Assembly (NCBI RefSeq): GCF_015707995.1
Contig: NZ_JAAGRY010000039.1
Span: 1-32,403, forward strand
DNA: 32,403 bases
Direction: 5' to 3'
Source: Microbacterium paulum
GTDB lineage: Bacteria; Actinomycetota; Actinomycetes; Actinomycetales; Microbacteriaceae
Both the position numbers and the translations under genes were made by a program. This document shows positions 17,069 through 26,502 of the stretch, in pieces; positions within the stretch are counted from its first letter, which is position 1, and every line of letters starts with the position of its first letter. The notes beneath the pieces are model-generated. The model had not been told where the DNA came from and searched no databases. It saw only the letters and a list, made by a program, of their open reading frames with translations.

Positions 17069-17452
17069 ATGGTGGATTCCATCGCACGCGTCAAGCACAT
17101 CCGCGTGACCCCTCAGAAGGCTCGTCGTGTCGTCGCGCTCATCAAGGGCAAGCAGGCTCAGGAGGCCCTGGCCATCCTGAAGTTCGCGCCGCAGGCCGCC
17201 AGTGAGCCCGTCTACAAGCTCGTGGAGTCGGCGATCGCCAACGCCCGAGTGAAGGCGGACAAGGACGGCGAGTACCTGGACGAGCAGGATCTGTACGTGG
17301 CGAACGCCTACGTCGACGAGGGCACGACGCTCAAGCGTTTCCGCCCCCGCGCCCAGGGCCGCGCCTTCCAGATCAAGAAGCGCACGAGCCACATCACGAT
17401 CCAGCTCGCGACCCCCGAGGTCGCCGAGACCAACAAGAAGGCGAGCAAGTAA
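17069..17452 (+). CDS. rplV: 50S ribosomal protein L22
   Basis: 127 residues. L22 contacts all domains of 23S rRNA, and its beta-hairpin lines the exit tunnel next to L4; that hairpin is the site of some macrolide-resistance mutations. The hairpin region, with [20 protein letters not shown] near residues 90-109, looks normal. The protein is about 15 residues longer than the E. coli form, mainly through its C-terminus (ETNKKASK). The ATG follows AGAGGAGGAGA. The TAA overlaps the rpsC ATG by one base. Confidence 0.98.
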   Translation: MVDSIARVKHIRVTPQKARRVVALIKGKQAQEALAILKFAPQAASEPVYKLVESAIANARVKADKDGEYLDEQDLYVANAYVDEGTTLKRFRPRAQGRAFQIKKRTSHITIQLATPEVAETNKKASK

Positions 17453-18213
17453 TGGGACAGAAGGTCAACCCGTACGGCTTCCGCCTCGGGATCACCACCG
17501 ACCACGTGTCGCGTTGGTTCTCCGACTCGACGAAGCCGGGTCAGCGCTACGCCGACTACGTGGCCGAAGACATCAAGATCCGCAAGCTCCTCCAGACGCA
17601 GCTCGACCGCGCCGGCGTGAGCGGGATCGAGATCGAGCGCACGCGTGACCGTGTGCGTGTCGACATCCACACCGCCCGCCCGGGCATCGTGATCGGTCGC
17701 CGCGGCGCCGAGGCCGAGCGCATCCGCGCCGACCTCGAGAAGCTCACCGGCAAGCAGATCCAGCTGAACATCCTCGAGGTGAAGAACCCCGAGGCCGACG
17801 CTCAGCTGGTCGCGCAGGGCATCGCCGAGCAGCTCTCCGCACGTGTGGCCTTCCGCCGCGCGATGCGCAAGGGTCTGCAGGGCGCTCAGCGTGCCGGTGC
17901 CAAGGGCATCCGCATCCAGGTCTCGGGCCGCCTCGGCGGCGCTGAGATGAGCCGGTCGGAGTTCTACCGCGACGGTCGTGTGCCCCTGCACACGCTGCGC
18001 GCGAACATCGACTACGGCTTCTACGAGGCCAAGACCACCTTCGGCCGCATCGGCGTGAAGGTCTGGATCTACAAGGGCGACCTCACCAACAAGGAGCTCG
18101 CGCGCGAGCAGGCGAACGCGCCGAAGGCGCCCCGTGGTCGCGATGACCGTGGTGGCGACCGTCGCCGCGGCCCCCGCAACGACGCACCCGTCGCAGAAGG
18201 AGCATCGGCATAA
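17452..18213 (+). CDS. rpsC: 30S ribosomal protein S3
   Basis: 253 residues. S3 lies at the mRNA entry tunnel and helps unwind mRNA structure with S4 and S5. The N-terminal [14 protein letters not shown] and the KH-domain loop GIVIGRRG (78-85) are intact. The last 35 or so residues form an Arg/Gly/Asp-rich tail ([19 protein letters not shown]) beyond the conserved core, probably disordered and typical of actinobacterial S3. One-base overlaps link it to both rplV and rplP. Confidence 0.98.
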   Translation: MGQKVNPYGFRLGITTDHVSRWFSDSTKPGQRYADYVAEDIKIRKLLQTQLDRAGVSGIEIERTRDRVRVDIHTARPGIVIGRRGAEAERIRADLEKLTGKQIQLNILEVKNPEADAQLVAQGIAEQLSARVAFRRAMRKGLQGAQRAGAKGIRIQVSGRLGGAEMSRSEFYRDGRVPLHTLRANIDYGFYEAKTTFGRIGVKVWIYKGDLTNKELAREQANAPKAPRGRDDRGGDRRRGPRNDAPVAEGASA

Positions 18214-18632
18214 TGCTTATCCCCCGCAAGGTCAAGTACCGCAAGCAGCACCACCCCGGCCGTTCCGGCCAGGCGACCGGCGGCACGAAGGTCTCCTTCG
18301 GTGAGTTCGGCATCCAGGCGCTCACCCCCGCGTATGTGACGAACCGTCAGATCGAGTCCGCTCGTATCGCGATGACGCGTCACATCAAGCGTGGCGGCAA
18401 GGTGTGGATCAACATCTACCCCGACCGTCCGCTCACCAAGAAGCCTGCCGAAACCCGCATGGGTTCGGGTAAGGGTTCGCCGGAGTGGTGGGTCGCCAAC
18501 GTCAAGCCCGGTCGCGTCCTCTTCGAGGTCGCGGGCGTGAACGAGGAGCTCGCCCGCGAGGCCCTCACCCGGGCAATCCACAAGCTGCCGCTGAAGGCAC
18601 GCATCATCAAGCGCGAGGAGGGCGACGCGTAA
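18213..18632 (+). CDS. rplP: 50S ribosomal protein L16
   Basis: 139 residues, full length, starting [18 protein letters not shown]16 helps shape the A site of the 50S subunit and is needed for late assembly. The conserved [20 protein letters not shown] segment, which carries the Arg hydroxylated in some proteobacteria, lies near residues 88-107. It overlaps rpsC and rpmC by one base each, so the run rplV-rpsC-rplP-rpmC-rpsQ is probably translated in a coupled way. Confidence 0.98.
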   Translation: MLIPRKVKYRKQHHPGRSGQATGGTKVSFGEFGIQALTPAYVTNRQIESARIAMTRHIKRGGKVWINIYPDRPLTKKPAETRMGSGKGSPEWWVANVKPGRVLFEVAGVNEELAREALTRAIHKLPLKARIIKREEGDA

Positions 18633-18949
18633 TGGCCGTCGGAACCAAGACGCTCGCACCGAGCGAGCTCGACACCTTCGAGGACCAGCGCCTCGTCGAG
18701 GAGCTGCGCAAGGCCAAGGAAGAGCTGTTCAACCTGCGCTTCCAGTCGGCCACCGGCCAGCTCGAGAGCCACGGCCGCATCCGTGCGGTCAAGCGCGACA
18801 TCGCGCGGCTCTACACCGTGATCCGTGAGCGCGAGCTCGGCATCCGTGCCACGCCCGCGCCCGTCGAGGTCGCGCCCAAGGCGAAGAAGAAGGCGACGAA
18901 GAAGGCGGATGCCGCTGACGACGCCGCCGCGAAGGAAGAGGCCGAGTGA
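18632..18949 (+). CDS. rpmC: 50S ribosomal protein L29 with C-terminal extension
   Basis: 105 residues from the ATG at 18632, which overlaps the rplP TAA; upstream in-frame starts lie inside rplP. L29 sits near the exit tunnel and contacts the signal recognition particle. The two-helix core, residues 9-70, contains [15 protein letters not shown] and [20 protein letters not shown]. Residues 76-105 are an added Ala/Lys/Glu tail ([19 protein letters not shown]), whereas L29 is usually 60-75 residues. The TGA shares one base with the rpsQ start. Confidence 0.96.
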   Translation: MAVGTKTLAPSELDTFEDQRLVEELRKAKEELFNLRFQSATGQLESHGRIRAVKRDIARLYTVIRERELGIRATPAPVEVAPKAKKKATKKADAADDAAAKEEAE

Positions 18950-19332
18950 TGGCTGACACGACCGAGAAGAAGGCGCCTGCCAAGAAGCCGGCCGCCAAGA
19001 AGACCGCCGAGGCTGTCGTCGAGGCTCCCGTGGCCGCCGAGGGGCACGAGCACGCTGCGCACGACGTGCGCGATGCGGATGCCCGTGGCTACCGCAAGGC
19101 CCGTCGCGGCTACGTGACCAGCGACAAGATGGACAAGACGATCGTCGTCGAGGTCGAGGACCGCGTGAAGCACCCCCTCTACGGCAAGGTCATCCGTCGC
19201 ACGTCGAAGGTCAAGGCCCACGACGAGCTGAACGCCGCCGGTATCGGCGACCTCGTGCTCATCAACGAGACCCGTCCGCTCAGCGCCACCAAGCGCTGGC
19301 GTCTGGTCGAGATCCTCGAGAAGGCCAAGTAA
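18949..19332 (+). CDS. rpsQ: 30S ribosomal protein S17 with N-terminal extension
   Basis: 127 residues from the ATG at 18949; a GTG three bases upstream is also in frame. S17 is a primary 16S rRNA-binding protein of the 30S body. The core begins near residue 48 ([21 protein letters not shown]) and includes [19 protein letters not shown]. Residues 1-47 are an extra Ala/Lys/Glu region ending in a His-rich stretch (GHEHAAHD), while S17 is normally about 85 residues. Together with the L29 tail it makes a low-complexity zone across the gene junction. Confidence 0.96.
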   Translation: MADTTEKKAPAKKPAAKKTAEAVVEAPVAAEGHEHAAHDVRDADARGYRKARRGYVTSDKMDKTIVVEVEDRVKHPLYGKVIRRTSKVKAHDELNAAGIGDLVLINETRPLSATKRWRLVEILEKAK

Positions 19333-19366
19333 GGCCTCGGCCTTCTTGGAACCCAAGGAGTAACAA

Positions 19367-19735
19367 GTGATTCAGACAGAGTCCCGCCTCAAGGTCGCCG
19401 ACAACACCGGCGCCAAGGAGCTGCTCACGATCCGCGTGCTCGGTGGCTCGAACCGCCGCTACGCGGGCCTGGGCGACATCATCGTGGCGACCGTCAAGGA
19501 CGCGATCCCGGGCGGAAACGTCAAGAAGGGCGATGTGGTCAAGGCCGTCATCGTCCGCACCGTCAAGCAGACCCGTCGTGCCGACGGGTCCTACATCAAG
19601 TTCGACGAGAACGCCGCCGTCATCCTGAAGAGCGACGGGGAGCCCCGCGGCACCCGTATCTTCGGACCGGTCGGTCGCGAGCTTCGTGACAAGAAGTTCA
19701 TGAAGATCGTCTCGCTCGCTCCGGAGGTGATCTGA
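19367..19735 (+). CDS. rplN: 50S ribosomal protein L14
   Basis: 122 residues, the exact family length, from the GTG at 19367 with AAGGAGTAA just upstream; the N-terminus [18 protein letters not shown] is diagnostic. L14 forms inter-subunit bridges with 16S rRNA and is the binding site of the ribosome silencing factor RsfS. It starts the spc-type set of genes after a 34-base gap that holds only a small six-base-pair hairpin (19331-19344). rplX follows after four bases. Confidence 0.98.
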   Translation: MIQTESRLKVADNTGAKELLTIRVLGGSNRRYAGLGDIIVATVKDAIPGGNVKKGDVVKAVIVRTVKQTRRADGSYIKFDENAAVILKSDGEPRGTRIFGPVGRELRDKKFMKIVSLAPEVI

Positions 19736-19739
19736 CCGC

Positions 19740-20099
19740 ATGGCCAAGATCAAGAAGGGTGACCTGGTTCAGGTCATCACTGGCAAGAAGCAGGACAAGG
19801 GCGGCGACCGCGGCAAGCAGGGCAAGGTGCTCGACATCCTCGTCGCGCAGAACCGTGTCATCGTCGAGGGCGTCAACTACGTCACCAAGCACACCCGCGT
19901 GGGCCAGTCCCAGCGGGGCACCAAGACGGGCGGCATCGAGACGATGGAAGCCCCGATCCACATCTCCAACGTCGCCCTCGTCGACCCTTCGACCAAGAAG
20001 CCGACCCGTGTCGGTCACCGCGTCGAAGAGCAGACGAAGGACGGCGTGAAGCGCACCGTCCGCGTGCGCTACGCGAAGAAGAGCGGTAAGGACCTCTGA
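19740..20099 (+). CDS. rplX: 50S ribosomal protein L24
   Basis: 119 residues. L24 starts 50S assembly together with L3 and lies near the exit tunnel. The N-terminal KOW motif is clear ([18 protein letters not shown], about residues 5-22), followed by [19 protein letters not shown]. The C-terminal part (THKPT-like [19 protein letters not shown]) is as in other actinobacteria. Its TGA shares a base with the rplE ATG at 20099. Confidence 0.98.
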   Translation: MAKIKKGDLVQVITGKKQDKGGDRGKQGKVLDILVAQNRVIVEGVNYVTKHTRVGQSQRGTKTGGIETMEAPIHISNVALVDPSTKKPTRVGHRVEEQTKDGVKRTVRVRYAKKSGKDL

Positions 20100-20686
20100 T
20101 GAGCACCACCACTGCCCTCGAGACTGGCAAAATCCAGCCTCGTCTGAAGGCCAAGTACAACGCCGAGATCAAGAAGGCGCTGCGGGACGAGTTCGGCTAC
20201 GAGAACGTCATGCAGATCCCCGGGATCGTCAAGGTCGTCGTCAACACCGGTGTCGGTGAAGCGGCGCGCGACTCGAAGGTGATCGATGGTGCGGTCGACG
20301 ACCTCACCAAGATCACCGGCCAGAAGCCGATCGTGACGAAGGCCCGCAAGTCGATCGCGCAGTTCAAGCTGCGCGAGGGTCAGGCCATCGGCGCGCACGT
20401 CACCCTCCGGGGCGACCGCGCGTGGGAGTTCCTCGACCGTCTCGTCACGCTCGCGCTGCCCCGCATCCGCGACTTCCGCGGCCTGTCGCCCAAGCAGTTC
20501 GACGGCAACGGCAACTACACGTTCGGTCTGCAGGAGCAGTCGGTCTTCCACGAGATCAACCAGGACAAGATCGACCGCGTCCGCGGCTTCGACATCACGG
20601 TCGTCACGACCGCGAAGACCGATGACGAAGGCCGTTCGCTGCTTCGCCAGATCGGGTTCCCGTTCCAGGCCGAAGACGCCAAGTAA
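20099..20686 (+). CDS. rplE: 50S ribosomal protein L5
   Basis: 195 residues. L5 binds 5S rRNA in the central protuberance and contacts P-site tRNA. Conserved segments include [21 protein letters not shown] and the C-terminal [19 protein letters not shown]. About 15 N-terminal residues precede the conserved start. In the usual spc order the next gene is rpsN (S14), but only 66 bases separate this stop from rpsH and no S14 is encoded there. Confidence 0.98.
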   Translation: MSTTTALETGKIQPRLKAKYNAEIKKALRDEFGYENVMQIPGIVKVVVNTGVGEAARDSKVIDGAVDDLTKITGQKPIVTKARKSIAQFKLREGQAIGAHVTLRGDRAWEFLDRLVTLALPRIRDFRGLSPKQFDGNGNYTFGLQEQSVFHEINQDKIDRVRGFDITVVTTAKTDDEGRSLLRQIGFPFQAEDAK

Positions 20687-20752
20687 GACCCATCAAGAAG
20701 GTCGGGTGTCGCGTAACGGCATCCGAAACCACGTGAACGAAGGAAACAACAC

Positions 20753-21151
20753 ATGACGATGACAGACCCGGTCGCAGACATGCTGACCCGTCTGCGCAAC
20801 GCGAATTCGGCGCACCACGACTCCGTGTCGCTGCCGAGCTCCAAGCTCAAGACCAACATCGCCGAGATCCTCAAGCAGGAGGGCTACATCTCCTCCTGGG
20901 AGGTCTCGGATGCCCGCGTCGGCCAGACCCTGACGCTCACGCTGAAGTACGGCCCGAACCGCGAGCGGTCGATCGCCGGCATCAAGCGCGTCTCGAAGCC
21001 GGGTCTGCGTGTCTACGCACGCTCGACCGAGATCCCCACGGTCCTCGGTGGCCTGGGTGTCGCGATCCTTTCCACCTCCTCCGGTCTTCTCACCGACCGT
21101 CAGGCCGAGCAGAAGGGCGTGGGTGGGGAAGTCCTCGCCTACGTGTGGTGA
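20753..21151 (+). CDS. rpsH: 30S ribosomal protein S8
   Basis: 132 residues, full length, starting [19 protein letters not shown]8 is a primary binder of the central domain of 16S rRNA and in E. coli represses the spc operon by binding its mRNA. The C-terminal [20 protein letters not shown] is typical. The ATG has GAAGGAA at the right distance. It follows rplE directly because the S14 gene is absent; rplF begins seven bases after its stop. Confidence 0.98.
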   Translation: MTMTDPVADMLTRLRNANSAHHDSVSLPSSKLKTNIAEILKQEGYISSWEVSDARVGQTLTLTLKYGPNRERSIAGIKRVSKPGLRVYARSTEIPTVLGGLGVAILSTSSGLLTDRQAEQKGVGGEVLAYVW

Positions 21152-21157
21152 TCTGAC

Positions 21158-21694
21158 ATGTCGCGTATCGGACGTCTTCCCATCGACATCCCCGCCGGCG
21201 TCACCGTTTCGGTGGACGGGCAGGATGTCGCCGTCAAGGGCCCCAAGGGCGAGCTCGCGCTCTCCGTGGCCAAGCCCATCGAGGTCAAGGTCGAGGAGGG
21301 CCAGGTTCTGGTCTCCCGCCCTGACGACGAGCGCGAGTCGCGGTCGCTTCACGGCCTGACCCGCACGCTCATCCACAACAACATCATCGGCGTCACCGAG
21401 GGCTACACCAAGGGCCTCGAGGTCGTCGGCACCGGTTACCGCGTCGCGCAGAAGGGCGCTGCGGTCGAGTTCGCACTCGGCTTCTCGCACCCCGTGCTGG
21501 TCGAGCCCCCGGCCGGCATCACGCTGACTGTCGAGGGCAACAACAAGCTCACCGTCTCGGGCATCTCCAAGCAGGCGGTCGGCGAGGCGGCTGCGAACAT
21601 CCGCAAGATCCGCAAGCCCGAGCCGTACAAGGGCAAGGGTGTGCGGTACGCCGGCGAGGTCGTCCGCCGCAAGGCCGGAAAGGCTGGTAAGTAA
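21158..21694 (+). CDS. rplF: 50S ribosomal protein L6
   Basis: 178 residues, full length, starting [16 protein letters not shown]6 sits near the factor-binding site and sarcin-ricin loop. Its two similar domains are visible, the second with [20 protein letters not shown] and ending in the motif [21 protein letters not shown]. It lies in the usual place between rpsH and rplR; the gap to rplR is two bases. Confidence 0.98.
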   Translation: MSRIGRLPIDIPAGVTVSVDGQDVAVKGPKGELALSVAKPIEVKVEEGQVLVSRPDDERESRSLHGLTRTLIHNNIIGVTEGYTKGLEVVGTGYRVAQKGAAVEFALGFSHPVLVEPPAGITLTVEGNNKLTVSGISKQAVGEAAANIRKIRKPEPYKGKGVRYAGEVVRRKAGKAGK

Positions 21695-21696
21695 TC

Positions 21697-22056
21697 ATGG
21701 CTGTGAAGTCGAAGTCCGACGCGCGTTCGCGTCGTCACGCCCGCCTTCGCAAGAAGATCGTGGGCACAGAGGCGCGTCCGCGCCTGGTCGTCACCCGTTC
21801 GGCCCGCCACGTGTTCGTGCAGCTCGTGGACGACAGCAAGGGTCACACCGTGGCCTCGGCATCCACCCTCGAGAACGACCTGCGTGCGTTCGACGGTGAC
21901 AAGACCGCCAAGGCCCGCAAGGTCGGCGAGCTGGTCGCCGAGCGTGCGAAGGCGGCCGGCGTCGAAGACGTCGTGTTCGACCGTGGTGGCAACCGCTACG
22001 CGGGACGTGTCGCCGCGATCGCCGAGGGCGCCCGCGAGGGAGGTCTGAACCTGTGA
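21697..22056 (+). CDS. rplR: 50S ribosomal protein L18
   Basis: 119 residues, full length. L18 binds 5S rRNA with L5 and brings it into the large subunit. The basic N-terminus ([18 protein letters not shown]) and the C-terminal [20 protein letters not shown] motif are as expected. Its stop overlaps the GTG of rpsE by four bases, so the two are likely coupled. Confidence 0.98.
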   Translation: MAVKSKSDARSRRHARLRKKIVGTEARPRLVVTRSARHVFVQLVDDSKGHTVASASTLENDLRAFDGDKTAKARKVGELVAERAKAAGVEDVVFDRGGNRYAGRVAAIAEGAREGGLNL

Positions 22057-22745
22057 GTGACGCAACTACTCAGAATGTGGAGAACGACGTGACCGCAGAG
22101 GCCACTGAGCAGACGGTCGCCGCCGAGGCGCCCGTCGAGCGCGAGCGCGAGCCGCGCCGCGGAGGCCGCGAGCGCAGCCAGACGCGTGACCGTGGTGGCC
22201 GTGACGCCGACAAGAGCCAGTTCCTGGAGCGCGTCGTCACGATCAACCGCGTGTCGAAGGTCGTCAAGGGCGGTCGCCGTTTCAGCTTCACGGCGCTCGT
22301 CGTCGTGGGTGACGGCAACGGTCTCGTGGGCGTCGGCTACGGCAAGGCGCGTGAGGTCCCCCTCGCCATCTCGAAGGGTGTCGAAGAGGCCAAGCGCAAC
22401 TTCTTCCGCGTGCCGCGTGCCGGCTCGACCATCCCCCACCCCGTCCAGGGTGAGGCCGCCGCCGGTGTGGTGCTGCTGCGCCCCGCCGCCGCCGGTACCG
22501 GTGTTATCGCCGGTGGTCCCGTCCGCGCCGTGCTCGAGTGCGCCGGCATCCACGACGTGCTCTCGAAGTCGCTCGGCTCGTCGAACACGATCAACATCGT
22601 GCACGCGACTGTCGAGGCACTCAAGAGCCTCGAGGAGCCCCGTGCGGTCGCCGCCCGTCGAGGTCTCGACTTCGACCAGGTGGCCCCCGCGCGTCTGATC
22701 CGGGCCGAGGCTGACGCCGCGGCCGCAGCGAAGGCAGGTGTCTGA
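22053..22745 (+). CDS. rpsE: 30S ribosomal protein S5 with N-terminal extension
   Basis: 230 residues, against about 165-200 in many bacteria. S5 contributes to decoding fidelity and mRNA unwinding at the entry tunnel. The core starts near residue 52 ([20 protein letters not shown]) and includes the loop [16 protein letters not shown] and the second-domain [12 protein letters not shown]. The first 50 residues are an added Glu/Arg/Gly-rich region with RREPRRGG-like repeats. GTG start at 22053 within the overlap with rplR; the stop shares one base with rpmD. Confidence 0.97.
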   Translation: MSDATTQNVENDVTAEATEQTVAAEAPVEREREPRRGGRERSQTRDRGGRDADKSQFLERVVTINRVSKVVKGGRRFSFTALVVVGDGNGLVGVGYGKAREVPLAISKGVEEAKRNFFRVPRAGSTIPHPVQGEAAAGVVLLRPAAAGTGVIAGGPVRAVLECAGIHDVLSKSLGSSNTINIVHATVEALKSLEEPRAVAARRGLDFDQVAPARLIRAEADAAAAAKAGV

Positions 22746-22930
22746 TGGCCGCGCGCCTGAAGGTGACCCAGGTCAAGTCCAAGGTGAGCGAGAAGCAGAA
22801 CCAGCGTGACACGCTGCGTTCGCTCGGTCTGAAGCGGATCGGCGACTCGGTCGTCCGTCCCGACGACGCGCAGACGCGCGGTTACGTCAAGACCGTCGCG
22901 CACCTCGTGAAGGTTGAGGAGATCGACTGA
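22745..22930 (+). CDS. rpmD: 50S ribosomal protein L30
   Basis: 61 residues, the usual size. L30 is a small 50S protein present only in some bacteria, placed as normal between rpsE and rplO. The sequence [20 protein letters not shown] followed by the [11 protein letters not shown] motif is diagnostic. It overlaps both neighbours by one base. Confidence 0.97.
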   Translation: MAARLKVTQVKSKVSEKQNQRDTLRSLGLKRIGDSVVRPDDAQTRGYVKTVAHLVKVEEID

Positions 22931-23499
22931 TGGCCGAGAAGGCTGAGAAGGCGACCGAAGAGGTCGTCGAGAAGAAGAGCACGGCTGCCAAGAAGCCGGC
23001 CGCCGCGAAGAAGGCGCCTGCGAAGGCTGCACCGAAGAAGAAGGATGCCGAGGTCTCGCGCCCCGGTGTGTTGAAGGTGCACCACCTGCGTCCGGTTCCC
23101 GGTGCCAACACCGCCAAGACCCGCGTGGGTCGTGGTGAGGGCTCGAAGGGTAAGACCTCGGGCCGTGGCACCAAGGGCACCAAGGCCCGTTACCAGGTCA
23201 AGGTGGGCTTCGAGGGTGGGCAGATGCCCCTGCACATGCGTACGCCGAAGCTGCGCGGGTTCAAGAACCCGTTCCGCGTCGAGTACCAGGTGGTCAACCT
23301 CGACAAGCTCGCCGAGCTGTACCCCGCCGGTGGCGACGTCACCGTGAGCGACCTCGTCGCGAAGGGCGCCGTCCGCAAGAACGAGAAGGTCAAGGTGCTC
23401 GGCACCGGCGACATCTCGGTCGCGCTGACCGTGTCGGTCGACAAGGTGTCGGGTTCGGCAAGCCAGAAGATCGTCGCCGCGGGCGGCGAGATCAAGTAA
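22930..23499 (+). CDS. rplO: 50S ribosomal protein L15 with N-terminal extension
   Basis: 189 residues, compared with the usual 145-150. L15 is a late-assembly 50S protein. The conserved part begins near residue 46 ([20 protein letters not shown]) and has the Gly-rich stretch [18 protein letters not shown]. The first 45 residues are an added Lys/Ala/Glu segment ([20 protein letters not shown]), like those on L29 and S17. It ends the r-protein run; a strong hairpin follows before secY. Confidence 0.97.
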   Translation: MAEKAEKATEEVVEKKSTAAKKPAAAKKAPAKAAPKKKDAEVSRPGVLKVHHLRPVPGANTAKTRVGRGEGSKGKTSGRGTKGTKARYQVKVGFEGGQMPLHMRTPKLRGFKNPFRVEYQVVNLDKLAELYPAGGDVTVSDLVAKGAVRKNEKVKVLGTGDISVALTVSVDKVSGSASQKIVAAGGEIK

Positions 23500-23507
23500 G
23501 TCCACGG

Positions 23508-23558
23508 CAGGGGCCGGCAGACCACTCGATTCGTTCGAGGAACGGCTGCCGGCCCCTG
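23508..23558 (+). terminator. Terminator-like hairpin between rplO and secY
   Basis: Perfect 13-bp outer stem CAGGGGCCGGCAG / CTGCCGGCCCCTG (23508-23520 / 23546-23558) enclosing a second small stem (CTCGA/TCGAG). It starts nine bases after the rplO stop. It would reduce read-through into secY. A -10-like TACTCT follows at 23566-23571, but with no clear -35. Confidence 0.75.
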
Positions 23559-23629
23559 TTGCCGTACTCTGGGAGACGGTGTGTGCGGTTTCGGCCGCGG
23601 CATCCGTCCGACCACTGGAGGAAATCCCT

Positions 23630-24958
23630 TTGTTCAGCGCCATCGCGCGGGTCTTCCGCACTCCGGATCTCCGCCGGAAGATCTTCTTCACTCTGGCGAT
23701 CATCGCCATCTATCGCCTCGGTGCGCACGTTCCGACGCCGTTCGTGAACTACCCGAACGTGCAGAGCTGTCTGCGTGAGACCGGCTCGGCCAGCGAAGGC
23801 CTGCTGTCTCTCGTGAACCTGTTCTCGGGCGGCGCCCTGCTGCAGCTGTCGATCTTCGCGCTCGGCGTCATGCCGTACATCACCGCGACGATCATCGTGC
23901 AGCTGCTGCGCGTCGTGATCCCGCACTTCGAGACGCTGTACAAAGAGGGCCAGGCCGGTCAGGCCAAGCTCACGCAGTACACGCGCTACCTCACGATCGC
24001 GCTGGCGCTGCTGCAGTCGACGACCCTCGTCACGGTGGCGCGCTCGGGTCAGCTGTTCGGCACGACCTCGATCGCGTCGTGCAACAGCCTGCTGACCAAC
24101 GACGCCTGGTGGGCGCAGCTGCTGATGATCATCACGCTGACCGCCGGCACGGGCCTCATCATGTGGTTCGCCGAGCTCGTCACCGAGCGCGGCGTCGGCA
24201 ACGGCATGTCGATCCTCATCTTCACCTCGATCGCGGCCAGCTTCCCGGTGGCCATGTGGTCGATCGCGCAGTCGCGCGGCTTCGAGGTGTTCCTGCTCGT
24301 GCTCGCGGTCGGCATCGTCGTGATGGGCCTCGTCGTGTTCGTCGAGCAGTCGCAGCGGCGCATCCCGGTGCAGTACGCCAAGCGCATGGTGGGTCGTCGC
24401 ACGCTCGGCGGCACCAACACCTACATCCCGATCAAGGTCAATATGGCCGGCGTGGTGCCCGTCATCTTCGCCTCGTCGCTGCTGTACATCCCGGCGCTCA
24501 TCGCGCAGTTCAATCAGACGCCCGATGCCAACGGCAACATCCCCGGCTGGGTGACGTGGATCCAGTCGTACCTCACCAAGGGCGACCACCCGCTGTACAT
24601 GCTGCTGTACTTCCTGCTGATCGTCGGGTTCACCTACTTCTACGTCGCGATCACGTTCAACCCGGTCGAGGTCGCCGACAACATGAAGAAGTACGGCGGC
24701 TTCATCCCCGGCATCCGTGCCGGTCGCCCGACCGCCGAGTACCTCGACTACGTGCTCACGCGCATCACGCTGCCCGGTGCCATCTATCTGGGTCTGATCG
24801 CGCTCCTCCCGCTCATCGCCCTCGCGACGGTGAGTGCCAACCAGAACTTCCCGTTCGGCGGCGCCTCGATCCTCATCATCGTGGGTGTCGGTCTCGAGAC
24901 GGTGAAGCAGATCGACGCGCAGCTGCAGCAGCGCCACTACGAAGGGCTTCTGCGATGA
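23630..24958 (+). CDS. secY: Protein translocase subunit SecY
   Basis: 442 residues from a TTG start at 23630, chosen because GGAGGAAAT lies at the right distance and the protein then begins LFSAIARVFRTPDLRRKI as in the family. A GTG at 23579 would add 17 unconserved residues and overlap the promoter region. SecY is the channel of the Sec translocon and has ten membrane helices. The first cytoplasmic part and the loop with FVEQSQRRIPVQYAKR (about residues 236-251) are typical. It would export the pilins and sortase encoded upstream. The stop overlaps adk as ATGA. Confidence 0.97.
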   Translation: MFSAIARVFRTPDLRRKIFFTLAIIAIYRLGAHVPTPFVNYPNVQSCLRETGSASEGLLSLVNLFSGGALLQLSIFALGVMPYITATIIVQLLRVVIPHFETLYKEGQAGQAKLTQYTRYLTIALALLQSTTLVTVARSGQLFGTTSIASCNSLLTNDAWWAQLLMIITLTAGTGLIMWFAELVTERGVGNGMSILIFTSIAASFPVAMWSIAQSRGFEVFLLVLAVGIVVMGLVVFVEQSQRRIPVQYAKRMVGRRTLGGTNTYIPIKVNMAGVVPVIFASSLLYIPALIAQFNQTPDANGNIPGWVTWIQSYLTKGDHPLYMLLYFLLIVGFTYFYVAITFNPVEVADNMKKYGGFIPGIRAGRPTAEYLDYVLTRITLPGAIYLGLIALLPLIALATVSANQNFPFGGASILIIVGVGLETVKQIDAQLQQRHYEGLLR

Positions 24959-25542
24959 CGCCTCCGCGCCTGCTGATCATCGGACCGCAGGGCTCGGGCA
25001 AGGGCACGCAGGGCCAGCGCATCGCCGAGACCTTCCGGATCCCGGCGGTATCGACTGGCGACGTGTTCCGCCAGAACGTCAAAGAGGGCACGCCGCTGGG
25101 GCTTCAGGTGAAGGCGATCATCGACGCCGGTGACCTGGTGCCCGACGAGCTGACCGGCGCGATCGTGCGCGACCGGCTGTCGCAGGACGACGCCGCGGCC
25201 GGGTTCCTGCTCGACGGCTACCCGCGCAACCTCGGCCAGGTCGGCGACCTCGACGCGTTCCTGGACGAGCGCGACGAGCCGCTCACCGGCGTGATCGAGC
25301 TGTCGGTGCCGCGCGACGAGTCGATCCGCCGCATCGCGCAGCGCGCCGCCGAGCAGGGCCGGGCCGACGACAACGACGAGTCCATCGCCAAGCGCCTCGC
25401 GATCTACGAGTCCGAGACGGCGCCCATCCTCGACGTGTACCGCGAGCGCGGCGTCGCCTTCGAAATCGACGGCATCGGAACCCTCGACGAGGTCTTCGAG
25501 CGCATCATCACGGCTCTCGCCGAGCGCGGCATCGTCGCCTGA
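24955..25542 (+). CDS. adk: Adenylate kinase
   Basis: 195 residues from the ATG at 24955. The enzyme interconverts ATP + AMP and 2 ADP. The P-loop GPQGSGKGTQ (10-19), the AMP-site segment STGDVFRQN and the LLDGYPRN motif are present. The LID is the short kind, without zinc-binding cysteines (RAAEQGRADDNDES). The second P-loop residue is Gln rather than the commoner Pro or Ala, which is a tolerated change. It overlaps secY by four bases and is two bases from map, the classic secY-adk-map order. Confidence 0.97.
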   Translation: MTPPRLLIIGPQGSGKGTQGQRIAETFRIPAVSTGDVFRQNVKEGTPLGLQVKAIIDAGDLVPDELTGAIVRDRLSQDDAAAGFLLDGYPRNLGQVGDLDAFLDERDEPLTGVIELSVPRDESIRRIAQRAAEQGRADDNDESIAKRLAIYESETAPILDVYRERGVAFEIDGIGTLDEVFERIITALAERGIVA

Positions 25543-25544
25543 TC

Positions 25545-26387
25545 GTGGCCTTCCGCCGCTCGCTCTACAAGACGCCCGCTCAGCTGCGGGCGATGGTCGA
25601 GCCCGGGCTCATCACCGCCGAAGCACTCGATGCGGTGCGCGCGCTGATCGCGCCGGGCGTCACGACGGGCGAGCTGGATGCCGCGGCATCCGCCGTCATC
25701 ACCGGGCGCGGGGCCGAATCGAACTTCCAGCTCGTGCGCGGCTACCGGCACACGACGTGCGTGTCGGTGAACGACCAGGTCGTGCACGGCATCCCCGGGT
25801 CGCGTGTGCTCGAGCCGGGCGACATCGTCTCGATCGACGCCGGTGCGCAGCTGCGCGGCTGGAATGGCGACTCGGCGATCACGATCGTGGTGCCCGGGGG
25901 AGACCCGGTGCGCACCGCAGCCCGCGAACGGCTGTCGGAAGTGACCCGCGGGTCGCTCTGGGCCGGGATCGCGGCCCTGGCATCCGCCCGTCGCGTGGGC
26001 GAGATCGGTGACGCGGTGCAGGGTTACATCGAGCGCGCCGCGGCCTCCGACGGCGGCGAGTACGGCATTCTGCGCGACTACGTCGGTCACGGCATCGGCC
26101 GCAAGATGCACGAGGGTCCGACGGTATTCAACTACCGCGTCGACGACCTCGGTCCCGAGGTGCGGCCGGGGCTCTGCCTCGCGATCGAGCCGATGGTGAC
26201 GTCGGGGTCGGATGAGACGTTCGTCGAAGACGACGACTGGACCGTCACCACGGTCGACGGCTCGGACGGCTCGCACTGGGAGCACTCGGTCGCCGTGCAC
26301 GAGAGCGGGATCTGGGTGCTCACCGCCGCCGACGGCGGCGCCGCCGACCTCGCCCCCTACGGCGTGACCCCGACCCCCATCGCCTGA
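25545..26387 (+). CDS. map: Methionine aminopeptidase, type I
   Basis: 280 residues from a GTG at 25545. The enzyme removes the N-terminal Met from new proteins. The five metal ligands are visible: Asp98 (SIDAG), Asp109 (NGDSA), His182 (GHGIG), Glu215 (LAIEP) and Glu246 (HWEHS); His81 is the usual substrate contact. The last 20 residues are an Ala/Pro-rich tail. A perfect GGATGCC-GC-GGCATCC palindrome lies inside the coding sequence at 25676-25691. Last gene of secY-adk-map. Confidence 0.96.
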   Translation: MAFRRSLYKTPAQLRAMVEPGLITAEALDAVRALIAPGVTTGELDAAASAVITGRGAESNFQLVRGYRHTTCVSVNDQVVHGIPGSRVLEPGDIVSIDAGAQLRGWNGDSAITIVVPGGDPVRTAARERLSEVTRGSLWAGIAALASARRVGEIGDAVQGYIERAAASDGGEYGILRDYVGHGIGRKMHEGPTVFNYRVDDLGPEVRPGLCLAIEPMVTSGSDETFVEDDDWTVTTVDGSDGSHWEHSVAVHESGIWVLTAADGGAADLAPYGVTPTPIA

Positions 26388-26502
26388 CCTGCGCCTGCCC
26401 TGCGCCGCGGGGAGGAGGGGGTTCTCGGGGAATGCATAGGGCTTCATGGGGGAAGATGGACGGTGGCGCGGCGGAGGCCGCGGACGAGAGAGGCACGGGG
26501 AC

